Shown piece by piece: positions 1-7,865 of a stretch of DNA of 64,000 nt. A program made the position numbers and the translations under genes. The notes beneath the pieces were generated by a model that saw only the letters and a program-made list of their open reading frames with translations, had not been told where the DNA came from and did not search any database. How positions within the stretch are numbered: position 1 is the first letter of the stretch; each line of letters opens with the position of its first letter. This stretch comes from Telluribacter humicola (GTDB lineage: Bacteria; Bacteroidota; Bacteroidia; Cytophagales; Spirosomataceae), in assembly GCF_017355935.1 (NCBI RefSeq), contig NZ_JAFIQT010000011.1:44101-108100 (forward strand), written 5' to 3'.

Positions 1-1141
1 CAATACCACGCAAAGTACCCAGCCCCACGACCTGTATACCATCCGAAAGCTGGAAAAAGCCGGCAATAATAACCAGCCCCGCGGCGATGGTAGCCACCTC
101 GGCATTATCACGGATGTAGAGGCTAACGAGCCAGTCATTAGCAGTCAGGAATAGGATGCAGCACAGACCCATGAATACCGTCACCAGCAGGAAGGCCGCC
201 GTGCCCGCTCTCCTGACGGCTTGTATACTTTGCTGTCCGACGGCCATACCTACCCGGATACTACCCGCGGCGGCAATACCGGTGGCCATCATGTACGTAG
301 TAGACGCCATATTGATAGCTATCTGGTGTGCGGCCAGTTGTGGTTCGCCCAGCCAACCAATCATGATCACAGCCAGGGAGAAGGCAGCGATCTCAAAGAA
401 AAACTGGAAACCACCCGGTAAGCCAAGTTTCAGGATTTTTACACGAAGGTTCTGTAAAGAAGTGGCCAGGCCGGAAGCTATCAGGTAAGGCCGGAAAAAG
501 GCGTCACGCTTTACGTAGTACCATATAGCTCCGGCCATGTAGATCCGGGATAGCAGGGTGCCTACGGCGGCTCCCAAGAAGCCCATATATAGGATGAGTG
601 CGTAGTTTAGAAGGGCGTTCAGTACCAGGGCAGACATGGTAATATACATAGCCACCCTGGGGCGGGAGAGCCCGTCGCAGAGCTGACGCACAGCTATGAA
701 CAGCAGCAGGGGTAGGTTAGATATAGTAATAATGATCATAAAAGGGCGGGCCAGTTCCGTAATATCGGGCGTCTGACGGAAGATCTGGAACTGCCAGGCA
801 GCCAGCAGACCAATAACCCCCAGTACGGCTCCTAGTAGGAGAGCTACCTGAATACCCGCTCTGTACAGCCGGTTGATCTCGGCCTTTTCGCCCTTGCCGT
901 AGGCCTGTGATACCAGCGCCGATACAATGGAAAGTCCACCAACCCCGATACTGCCAATGAGGAAGGTGACCGAAGTGGCTATACCGGAGGCTCCCAGCGG
1001 AACTGCGCCCAGCAGCCGCCCGATCATCAGGTTGTCAGTTACGCCCATCAGTACCACTCCCAACTGGGCTACCACGATCGGGATACTCAGCTGAAAGGTT
1101 TGTTTGATGTCGCGTTGGTACAGGCGAACTAGTGGATGCAT
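1..1141 (-). CDS. MATE family efflux transporter (C-terminus cut by window edge)
   Basis: Reading the reverse strand from the ATG at 1141 gives 380 codons with no stop before the left edge, so roughly the last 60-80 residues of a usual 440-460 residue MATE protein are missing. The N-terminus shows the family pattern: FQLSIPIVVAQLG in helix 1 followed by MGVTDNLMIGRLLG. Alternating hydrophobic helices follow, and a second half-repeat begins near residue 235 with LPGGFQFFFEIAAFS. MATE proteins are inner-membrane Na+/H+-coupled exporters of drugs and metabolites; the substrate cannot be read from sequence. It is divergent from the DUF4290 gene across 138 bp. Confidence 0.93.
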   Translation of the reverse strand, partial: MHPLVRLYQRDIKQTFQLSIPIVVAQLGVVLMGVTDNLMIGRLLGAVPLGASGIATSVTFLIGSIGVGGLSIVSALVSQAYGKGEKAEINRLYRAGIQVALLLGAVLGVIGLLAAWQFQIFRQTPDITELARPFMIIITISNLPLLLFIAVRQLCDGLSRPRVAMYITMSALVLNALLNYALILYMGFLGAAVGTLLSRIYMAGAIWYYVKRDAFFRPYLIASGLATSLQNLRVKILKLGLPGGFQFFFEIAAFSLAVIMIGWLGEPQLAAHQIAINMASTTYMMATGIAAAGSIRVGMAVGQQSIQAVRRAGTAAFLLVTVFMGLCCILFLTANDWLVSLYIRDNAEVATIAAGLVIIAGFFQLSDGIQVVGLGTLRGI

Positions 1142-1248
1142 AAAGTCTGAAATTCTACTGGTTTCAATTTGGGCCTGCAAAAGTACGAAATCTAACGCGG
1201 ACCTGCTGCTAATGAGTTACACCAACTTTTTTCTCAGAAAAAACTTCT

Positions 1249-1256
1249 TAATTTTG
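1249..1256 (+). promoter_or_regulatory. Candidate -7 element of a Bacteroidota promoter (TAATTTTG)
   Basis: The octamer fits the Bacteroidota -7 consensus TAnnTTTG. Transcription would start near 1263, leaving a leader of under 20 nt before the TTG at 1280, which supports that TTG as the start. The -33 element is weak (a T-run), so the call is tentative. Confidence 0.35.
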
Positions 1257-1279
1257 TCATTCTAAAAATCTTCACGCTC

Positions 1280-1996
1280 TTGAAAGAATACGGTAGCAAC
1301 GTACAAAAACTCGCGGATCACATCACTGCCATGCAGGATCGCGAAAAGCGCACTCTCTACGCGCATATTTTGGTGGAGCTAATGCGTCAGATTCATCCTA
1401 ACATGAAGGATAATCAGGACTACTACAACAAGCTCTGGGACGATCTCTATATCATATCGGGTTTTGAACTGGATGTTGACAGTCCCTATCCACCGCCGTC
1501 CAAAGAAGTACTGGGCCGCAAACCCCTAAGAGTGGATTACAATCAGCAGAATCTTAATTTTCGCCACTACGGCCGGAATGTGGAGCTACTGGTAGAGAAA
1601 GCCATACAGACCGAAGACAAGGACGATCGTCTGGCTTTTGTATCGTACCTGTTCCGGTTGATGCGCTCATTCTATAACACCTGGAACAAGGATAATCCGG
1701 AGGATGTCGTGCTACTGGAGCATATGGAGATCCTGGCGGATGGACAGCTGAAGGAAGAGATCGACTATATTCGTCAGAATGGACCAATAGAAGCTTCCCC
1801 CAAAGACAGGAACAGCAATCCGGAGCGTGGCCGGAACAGCCAGCCTACGGGCTATCAGGCGCAGACCAGTGGTTACAATAACAACAATGACCGGTCTTCC
1901 AATAACTCCAGCAATAATCGTAATCGGCACAATAACAATAAGTACTCAAACCGCAATAACAACAATAATAACAATAACCGGAACCGCAGGAAATAA
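1280..1996 (+). CDS. DUF4290 domain-containing protein with Asn/Arg-rich tail
   Basis: The 238-residue protein opens with KEYGSNVQKLADHI, the hallmark of DUF4290, a Bacteroidota-restricted family of unknown function. The conserved part spans about residues 1-165. From about residue 180 the chain becomes a low-complexity tail dominated by Asn with scattered Ser and Arg, ending in NRNRRK. The start is a TTG at 1280; no ATG lies in frame upstream, and the family motif begins right at this codon. No signal peptide or membrane segment is seen, so the protein is probably cytoplasmic. The tail resembles intrinsically disordered nucleic-acid-binding extensions, but that is inference. murA follows on the same strand. 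Confidence 0.85.
   Translation: MKEYGSNVQKLADHITAMQDREKRTLYAHILVELMRQIHPNMKDNQDYYNKLWDDLYIISGFELDVDSPYPPPSKEVLGRKPLRVDYNQQNLNFRHYGRNVELLVEKAIQTEDKDDRLAFVSYLFRLMRSFYNTWNKDNPEDVVLLEHMEILADGQLKEEIDYIRQNGPIEASPKDRNSNPERGRNSQPTGYQAQTSGYNNNNDRSSNNSSNNRNRHNNNKYSNRNNNNNNNNRNRRK
1875..1993 (+). repeat. AAC/AAT-rich low-complexity coding repeat
   Basis: The 3' end of the DUF4290 gene is built of AAC/AAT codons in runs, broken by AGC, CGC and CGG. It encodes the Asn/Arg/Ser tail. Such tracts are prone to slippage, so length variation between strains is expected. Confidence 0.75.
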
Positions 1997-2025
1997 AACT
2001 TGTAATCCGGCTGAGCTACCTTTTT

Positions 2026-2070
2026 ATCCGGCTGCCGGCTTGGATCTCCTACCCAAAGCCGGTTTCGGAT
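2026..2070 (+). terminator. Possible terminator hairpin after the DUF4290 gene
   Basis: The arms ccggctt (2035-2041) and aagccgg (2056-2062) pair, with outer atccg/cggat support, about 30 nt after the stop codon. There is no clean U-tract, so it may only be a weak hairpin. Confidence 0.3.
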
Positions 2071-2112
2071 GTTTGAGTATTTAATATACTAATTTAGCAT
2101 CAAGAGATCTTA

Positions 2113-2144
2113 CAATCAGCAAATGTAAAACCATCTGCTGATTG
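2113..2144 (+). other. Hairpin upstream of murA
   Basis: A perfect 9-bp inverted repeat, caatcagca (2113-2121) and tgctgattg (2136-2144), encloses a 14-nt loop 58 bp before the murA ATG. It could be a leader structure or an operator; no U-tract follows. Confidence 0.4.
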
Positions 2145-2202
2145 AGTCGTTATTTTGATAGCCAAGACTTTTACGGCATTTTCCAAGACTTTTCAATTAC
2201 TT

Positions 2203-3510
2203 ATGGCTTCATTCAAAATTGCAGGTGACTGCCGCCTTAAAGGAGAACTGATACCCCAGGGAGCTAAAAATGAGGCTCTGCAGATCCTATGCGCAGTACT
2301 ACTCACCAAGGAACCCGTTACAATTCATAATATACCTAATATCCGTGATGTAAATCAGCTGATCGACCTGCTGGCCGACCTGGGCGTTCGTCAAAATCGC
2401 CTGAGCGACTCATCGATCCGGTTCGAAGCCAGTGATGTACACGTGGAGCATCTGGAGTCTGACTCGTATCGTCAGAAAGGATCAGCGCTTCGTGGTTCGG
2501 TGATGCTGCTGGGACCGATGCTGGCCCGCTTCCGTAAGGGGCGTATTCCTCGCCCGGGCGGAGACAAAATCGGTCGCCGTCGCATGGATACCCACTTTAT
2601 AGGTTTCGAAAAGCTAGGAGCCAAGTTTTCCTTTTCAAGCGATGACGATGGCTTCTACAAGGTAGATGCAACCAACCTTAAAGGAGCATATATATTGCTG
2701 GATGAAGCTTCGGTAACGGGTACTGCCAATGTACTGATGGCCGCAGTTATGGCCGAAGGTACTACTACCATTTATAACGCGGCCTGCGAGCCTTATCTGC
2801 AGCAGTTGTGCCGGATGCTGAATCGCATGGGAGCCAAAATCTCCGGCGTAGGCTCCAACCTGCTGACCATTGAGGGTGTATCCGAGCTGCACGGTACTGA
2901 GCATACCATGCTTCCCGATATGATTGAGATTGGTAGCTTCATTGGTCTGGCGGCTATGACTCAGTCGGAGATCACCATCAAGAACTGCCAGATCCCGATG
3001 CTTGGTATCATGCCTGACATATTCAAAAGGCTGGGTATTCAGATGGAGTTCCGTGAAGATGATATATTCATACCCGCTCAGGAGCGCTACCGCATTGAGA
3101 CCTTCCTGGATGGCTCTTCCATGACCGTTGCCGATGCTCCCTGGCCGGGCTTTACGCCTGACCTGCTCAGCATAGTACTGGTGACGGCCGTGCAGGCAGA
3201 GGGAACGGTACTGATTCATCAGAAGATGTTCGAGAGCCGCCTGTTCTTTGTAGATAAGCTGATCGAGATGGGAGCACAGATTGTACTATGTGATCCGCAC
3301 CGCGCTATTGTGGTAGGTCTGAACCGGACTACGCAACTACGGGGCATCCGTATGACTTCGCCCGATATCCGGGCTGGGGTGGCCCTGCTGATTGCTGCCA
3401 TGTCAGCCAAAGGCGTAAGTATTATTGATAATATCGAGCAGATCGACCGTGGTTATCAAAACATCGATACGCGTCTCAATGCGATTGGTGCCGAGATAGT
3501 TCGCTTATAA
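2203..3510 (+). CDS. murA: UDP-N-acetylglucosamine 1-carboxyvinyltransferase (MurA), Asp active-site form
   Basis: This cytoplasmic enzyme transfers enolpyruvate from PEP to UDP-GlcNAc, the first committed step of peptidoglycan synthesis. The 435-residue length is normal. The PEP/UDP-GlcNAc-binding Lys-Asn pair is at 22-23 (GAKNEA). The catalytic loop reads PRPGGDKIGRRRMDTH, so residue 121 is Asp where E. coli has Cys115, the residue alkylated by fosfomycin. The ATG at 2203 is preferred because the family N-terminus (FKIAGDCRLKGE) follows at once; an in-frame TTG at 2155 would add 16 non-conserved residues. The gene ends just before a strong bidirectional terminator facing the Wzi gene. Confidence 0.96.
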   Translation: MASFKIAGDCRLKGELIPQGAKNEALQILCAVLLTKEPVTIHNIPNIRDVNQLIDLLADLGVRQNRLSDSSIRFEASDVHVEHLESDSYRQKGSALRGSVMLLGPMLARFRKGRIPRPGGDKIGRRRMDTHFIGFEKLGAKFSFSSDDDGFYKVDATNLKGAYILLDEASVTGTANVLMAAVMAEGTTTIYNAACEPYLQQLCRMLNRMGAKISGVGSNLLTIEGVSELHGTEHTMLPDMIEIGSFIGLAAMTQSEITIKNCQIPMLGIMPDIFKRLGIQMEFREDDIFIPAQERYRIETFLDGSSMTVADAPWPGFTPDLLSIVLVTAVQAEGTVLIHQKMFESRLFFVDKLIEMGAQIVLCDPHRAIVVGLNRTTQLRGIRMTSPDIRAGVALLIAAMSAKGVSIIDNIEQIDRGYQNIDTRLNAIGAEIVRL

Positions 3511-3525
3511 TATATGGACTTAGAA

Positions 3526-3558
3526 ACAGAGGCGAGCTCCCTAAGAGCTCGCCTCTGT
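3526..3558. terminator. Bidirectional terminator between murA and wzi-like gene
   Basis: A perfect 14-bp stem (3526-3539 with 3545-3558) closes a 5-nt loop. It lies between two convergent genes and ends in tctttaaaa on the + side, with an A-rich left flank serving the other strand. Confidence 0.85.
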
Positions 3559-3561
3559 TCT

Positions 3562-5190
3562 TTAAAAGGGAAGTCGGTGAAGAATATCCGGTGCTGGCCG
3601 GGTACTCCATCCCGTAGTCCTGAGCCCCAGGTACATTCCCACTGCTTTTGGATACAGATCGCCACGGTCATAAGCTACCTGGCCAATTAGCCGCGTATTG
3701 CCCCAGGAAAAGGCAGGCAGCTCAAAGCCTACAAGTGATGAAAGCTGACGTACCTCCGGATTGAATGCTATGTTATGATTACCGAAGTTCTGGCTGTACG
3801 ATACTTTAGCCCGGACCAGAACCCGGCTAGCCACCAGTGCTTCGACACCCATATGATAGGCAACGACGCTATTATTTGGGAAGAACTCACCGGCGCCTCC
3901 TACATCTTCCCGGATCTCGGCCCGTGGGGTTATGAAGGGAGTACCTAATCCACGTCCAAAATACGACCATCCTTCCCGGTATTGTCCGTGGTTAAAGTAG
4001 TTGTCGTTGCCCATAAAGCGCGAAGTGGGCACTACAAACGTTTCTCCCGACTGGCTTTTGGAATAAAACCACTCAAGTAGCGCCCCCCTTAGTAGCACAA
4101 GAGGTTTATAATCAGGATGCATTTTGGGTTTCCAGCTTAGACCGTATAATCCATCCGGGAAGTTCCTGAATACTAGGCCCGAAGCATCCTCAAATGGGTG
4201 CTGATGGTACAGCAGCAAAGTACCTTCCGAAAAACGGTAGTCCATAGCCAGATCGTAGTGGCCTACATGGTTACCTACCCGGTTTGTTCCATCAAATACG
4301 GTGTATCGGTCATTTTTGGATTGCTTAGGCAGCTTACCCAAAAGTATTCCCCAAATAAAATCCTGGAACGAACGGGTCAGTTTACCATTGACAGCTACGG
4401 GGCTATTGAGCAGGTACTCGGCTTCTCCTCCCCAGGTAGCATGGTGATTCAAGCCTGCGAATAAATGAAAGCGCCCCTTGGCCGGCCCGAAGCGTGCAGC
4501 AATATTTTTTTGATGTAGCAGCACCTTCTGAATGTATGGCGTATTAAACCATCCGTGCGAGAAGGTACCTTTGATACCAACGTAATCGTGGAGAAAAGGC
4601 AGGGATACGTAGTCGGCAATTCGAATCTGTACTTTGGGTATGGGTAAGGCGTTACCGGCCCATGAGTAGGAACCAGAAGTAAGCGTGGTATCCATTACGC
4701 CAAATACTTCACGGCGGCGTCCGGCTATTAACTCTAGAAACTTCCAGCCAACTTTGGCATAGGCTTCGGGAAGAAGTGCTTGTGGATCAGCCCCTGCATT
4801 CAATACCCCTTCAACGCCTGCTCCCCAGCTAAACGAGCGTGAACCAGTCCGGGTACTATCCTTTATGTCGAACCTAGAGTCGTAGTGAAGGCCCAAAAGT
4901 GCCGAGGCCGTAGGGGTAGATGTAGGCGTACGGCCCCACTGATTGGCTTTCAGCCAGAAAGGCGTTGCAGCATCCGTCGATACGTAGCCGCCTGCTTGTC
5001 CGTAGGTGTACAGACCAGCGGGTTGTACAGGCTGAGCAGTCGCATAGGCTTGTAATAATAGAATCAATGCCCCGGAAGCAGCCCAGCGAAAAGTATTTCG
5101 GGTTGCGTTTGAAAGCCAATGGCGGTAGGTAAGAAGGAATAAATGAGTGGGAGTGGGGCGGAAGTAGATGAGAGTGTACAGGTATGCCAT
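3562..5190 (-). CDS. Capsule assembly Wzi family outer-membrane protein
   Basis: The 542-residue protein carries, after an N-terminal hydrophobic segment (about residues 37-52, ALILLLQAYATAQ), a long region rich in alternating aromatic and small residues typical of an outer-membrane beta-barrel. Features such as the GRRREVFG turn and SWAGNALPIPKVQIR match the Bacteroidota 'capsule assembly Wzi' family. In E. coli, Wzi anchors capsule at the surface; here a role in surface polysaccharide attachment is inference. The predicted N-terminus is long before the signal sequence and may be over-extended, since no nearer ATG exists. No capsule synthesis genes are adjacent; a methyltransferase gene lies 88 bp upstream on the same strand. 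Confidence 0.8.
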   Translation of the reverse strand: MAYLYTLIYFRPTPTHLFLLTYRHWLSNATRNTFRWAASGALILLLQAYATAQPVQPAGLYTYGQAGGYVSTDAATPFWLKANQWGRTPTSTPTASALLGLHYDSRFDIKDSTRTGSRSFSWGAGVEGVLNAGADPQALLPEAYAKVGWKFLELIAGRRREVFGVMDTTLTSGSYSWAGNALPIPKVQIRIADYVSLPFLHDYVGIKGTFSHGWFNTPYIQKVLLHQKNIAARFGPAKGRFHLFAGLNHHATWGGEAEYLLNSPVAVNGKLTRSFQDFIWGILLGKLPKQSKNDRYTVFDGTNRVGNHVGHYDLAMDYRFSEGTLLLYHQHPFEDASGLVFRNFPDGLYGLSWKPKMHPDYKPLVLLRGALLEWFYSKSQSGETFVVPTSRFMGNDNYFNHGQYREGWSYFGRGLGTPFITPRAEIREDVGGAGEFFPNNSVVAYHMGVEALVASRVLVRAKVSYSQNFGNHNIAFNPEVRQLSSLVGFELPAFSWGNTRLIGQVAYDRGDLYPKAVGMYLGLRTTGWSTRPAPDILHRLPF

Positions 5191-5278
5191 AGGCCTAAGC
5201 GGTTCAGGGTTAAGAGGTATCGTTCAGGAAATGACAGAGGAGGCGCAATATGTAATAAGCAATAAAAGGGCGTTTTGT

Positions 5279-6022
5279 TTAGATATCTTTCAGGATACCT
5301 ACACGCAGAAGAAGGGGAAACTCAACTTTTTGGACTCCTTCTCCCCAAAAAGCGACCAGTGTCGCCTCTAAACCGACTACTGGGTCGTACTGGTTAACTT
5401 GCTGAAAATGACGTACGGCAGACCAGGTCCGCAGATAATTAGTAAAGGTGGAGAGTGACCAGTCATACTGTATCAGATACGATCCCGATATAACAATTTC
5501 TTTATATGGAAAAGGAATAGTTTTATACTCTTCGTCCAGATAGCGGCGCTCGGGATCCCAGTAAGAGCCTACGACATGGGTGTAAAAATTATCGATGATC
5601 GGGTTTATCTTAGTCGAAATGCGACACAGACCGTACCCTATAACCGCCAGGACTCCCTCCGGGCGAAGTACACGATTAACTTCTCGATAAAATTTTTCAA
5701 AATCAAACCAGTGGATGGCCTGCGCGACAGTAATCAGATCAAAGGCCGCGTCAGGAGCTGAAGTATGCTCTGCTGGCTCTATGAGATAAGTGATATTGCT
5801 CCTCTGCGGTGCTTCTGCCAGTTGCTTTTGGCTAATATCAGTGGCTATGACCCAGTCAAAATAGTCTGACAGGAGTATGGCTAGTTGTCCATTTCCCGTG
5901 CCACAGTCCCAAGCTGCCTGTCGGGCCGGAGCCAGTGATGCAAGCTTCTCCACGAGAGCCGCCGGATAGGTAGGTCTGTACTGTGCATAACGTGTGGCCT
6001 GTTCTGAAAAATTATCCTTCAT
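5279..6022 (-). CDS. Class I SAM-dependent methyltransferase
   Basis: The protein is about 247 residues with a Rossmann methyltransferase core. Motif I is WDCGTGNGQLAI (about residues 38-49), followed by the acidic strand end VIATDIS, then FDLITVAQAIHWFD and RVLRPEGVLAVIGYG. This matches the Methyltransf_11 group, including proteins related to yeast trans-aconitate methyltransferase. The substrate cannot be predicted. The ATG at 6022 (MKDNFSEQA) is chosen over one three codons upstream because family members begin close to the NFSEQATRYAQYRP segment. It is divergent from the zincin gene at 6104. Confidence 0.85.
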   Translation of the reverse strand: MKDNFSEQATRYAQYRPTYPAALVEKLASLAPARQAAWDCGTGNGQLAILLSDYFDWVIATDISQKQLAEAPQRSNITYLIEPAEHTSAPDAAFDLITVAQAIHWFDFEKFYREVNRVLRPEGVLAVIGYGLCRISTKINPIIDNFYTHVVGSYWDPERRYLDEEYKTIPFPYKEIVISGSYLIQYDWSLSTFTNYLRTWSAVRHFQQVNQYDPVVGLEATLVAFWGEGVQKVEFPLLLRVGILKDI

Positions 6023-6103
6023 GAGGCACATTTATTAGTGTGTGATTATGAAAGATAAATAATTTTTGTACATCTTGTTGCAACTCTCCTCCTTAACTAA
6101 ATA

Positions 6104-6853
6104 ATGTCATCTAGAAAGATGAGCAAACCCTCCGTCCAGGATCTGTACGAGTCGGATCAGTACCGGCTTGTTGAGTCTTTTTCGATTGATGAAATGGCTG
6201 AGTTCTTAGCCCGTGAGGCTAAAACCAGCAAGCTTAGCCATTCTCAGGCGCGTACGCTGAAGGCCTCCGGGCTGGTGTTGATTCTTGTAGCCTCTATTGG
6301 TACAGGGGGAGTGATCGGATGGCTGGTAGGGACTATACTGAAAGCAGAAGGAAATGGATTTATTGTATCCCCTTTATTTCAGGTAGCACTTGCTTTTGTG
6401 ACGTTCTTTTTTGTCGCGTTGCCGGTACACGAAGGCATCCATGCTCTGGTATTCAAGTACCTGGGAGCCGAAAAAGTAGGCTTTGGCTACTCCCTGAAAA
6501 GCCTGATGGTGTATTCCTATGCGCAACGCTTTGTCATGACGCTCCGTGAGAATGCCCTGGTGGCCGCTATGCCGTTTGTAGTAATTTCTCTGCTGCTCGT
6601 AATCTTAATAGCCGCTGTACCCGGTCTGCGGTTGCTCTGGTTCTTACTCCTTATTCTGCACTCGCTGGGCTGTCTGGGCGATTTTATGCTGATCAAGTAC
6701 ACTTACCGCAACCAGGGGCGCATCATGTACACCTACGACGATCTGGATGAAAAGCGGACGTACTTTTTTGAAGAAATCCCTGCCGAACCTACCCGGAAGG
6801 TAGTCAGCAGGGATAAAGACAAAGGGGCTGTATCGCTTCAGAAACAAGCGTAA
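6104..6853 (+). CDS. DUF3267 membrane zincin-like protein
   Basis: The 249-residue protein has four or so hydrophobic segments (near residues 50-72, 88-108, 145-170 and 172-192). The second ends in a HEGIH motif (HExxH zinc signature) with the context VHEGIHALVFKYLG. This arrangement fits DUF3267, a family of putative intramembrane or membrane-embedded zinc peptidases related in layout to site-2 proteases. The N- and C-terminal parts are soluble and charged. The third zinc ligand is not obvious. The gene converges on the DUF1080 gene with only 4 bp between stop codons. Proteolytic activity is inferred from the motif only. Confidence 0.75.
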   Translation: MSSRKMSKPSVQDLYESDQYRLVESFSIDEMAEFLAREAKTSKLSHSQARTLKASGLVLILVASIGTGGVIGWLVGTILKAEGNGFIVSPLFQVALAFVTFFFVALPVHEGIHALVFKYLGAEKVGFGYSLKSLMVYSYAQRFVMTLRENALVAAMPFVVISLLLVILIAAVPGLRLLWFLLLILHSLGCLGDFMLIKYTYRNQGRIMYTYDDLDEKRTYFFEEIPAEPTRKVVSRDKDKGAVSLQKQA

Positions 6854-6857
6854 TGCT

Positions 6858-7718
6858 CTACTTCTTCTTGCCGTAGGTACAAAGTGTATTATCAGCTTTT
6901 ACGTAGTACGACTTAAAGTTGGTAGCCTTAGGATCCATACAGCCTTTCAGATCCAGAATCTCTACTTTTCTAAACTCTACCGGATGGCTTTCGCTTTGCA
7001 GTGAGATAGAGCCTTCGGCCAGTAGTTTGCCATCAACCTTGAACTGTGGGTCAAATCCGCTTACTACGCCGCCACCAATCTGGGGTTTCTGGTATTCGAG
7101 TACCTGCTCTCCGTTGATATAGTGCCTGATCAGCGAATCACCCAGGACCAGTACTTCGGCCCGTACCCACTGGTCACCGTTGTAGGTTTTGGAGGTAGAG
7201 TTGATACAGTGGCGGGTGTCCAGCTTGCCTTCATACACTACGTGCGTACCGGGCGTACATAGGTTACAGGTAGTACGCTCGCCTTTGTCCAGGCCACCCA
7301 ATAGCTGTACTTCAATGGATATCGGGAAATCCTGATCTTTGCCCATGGTAGCAGCGGGTTGTCCGTGTACCATGATACCGCTGTTGCGCTTCGCCCAGCC
7401 TTCGCCCCCCTTGGGCTGCTCACCCACAAATCTATACTCAACTGCTACCCGATAATACGAGAAGGGCTTTTTGTAGAAGATATGTCCGTACTGGAACTTG
7501 AAGTCATCATACTGGTCATAGCGAACTACCATCTTACCATCCTCCACCCGGAAGGTATTGCCATAATTTTCGTTGAGTTCGTGGCCACGGATCTTGATGT
7601 CCCAGCCACTCAGATCTTTGCCGTTGAATAATTGCTGCCACTCTTCTTTACTCTGTTTCTTCTGGGCTGTTGCTGCGAGAGTGATAAAGCTCAACAGGAT
7701 ACTGAACGCTAATTTCAT
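6858..7718 (-). CDS. DUF1080 (3-keto-disaccharide hydrolase-like) secreted protein
   Basis: The 286-residue protein has a clear signal peptide (MKLAFSILLSFITLAATAQ). The DUF1080 jelly-roll domain follows, opening with LFNGKDLSGWDIKIRG and including the FQYGHIFYKKPFSYYRV and NSGIMVHGQ segments. Members act on 3-keto-glycosides or related sugars in the periplasm. The C-terminal 28 residues start GCMDPKATNF and end LCTYGKKK, a Cys/Asp motif often found appended to secreted Bacteroidota proteins. A further cluster, TCNLCTPGTHV, lies in mid-protein. It is likely periplasmic or surface-linked; the exact substrate is unknown. McrC lies upstream on the same strand, 147 bp away. Confidence 0.85.
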   Translation of the reverse strand: MKLAFSILLSFITLAATAQKKQSKEEWQQLFNGKDLSGWDIKIRGHELNENYGNTFRVEDGKMVVRYDQYDDFKFQYGHIFYKKPFSYYRVAVEYRFVGEQPKGGEGWAKRNSGIMVHGQPAATMGKDQDFPISIEVQLLGGLDKGERTTCNLCTPGTHVVYEGKLDTRHCINSTSKTYNGDQWVRAEVLVLGDSLIRHYINGEQVLEYQKPQIGGGVVSGFDPQFKVDGKLLAEGSISLQSESHPVEFRKVEILDLKGCMDPKATNFKSYYVKADNTLCTYGKKK

Positions 7719-7865
7719 AAGCAGGTATAGGTATAGTAATTTTTTGAATAGGCAAAGATGGCCGATATTTTAAAGGTAGAGAAGGATAAAGTCGAAATTA
7801 ACCACGGGTCCGAGTGAAAAGGCGCGGGAGCTGCCCGCTTGCATACCTGCTTTACAGGCTACTAG

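Noticed and set aside
2155..2202. Upstream TTG start for murA
   Set aside because: The extra 16 residues are not part of the family and the ATG at 2203 begins exactly at the conserved N-terminus.
2635..3219. A 194-codon open frame opposite murA
   Set aside because: MurA is certain on the + strand; the antisense frame has no signal or domain.
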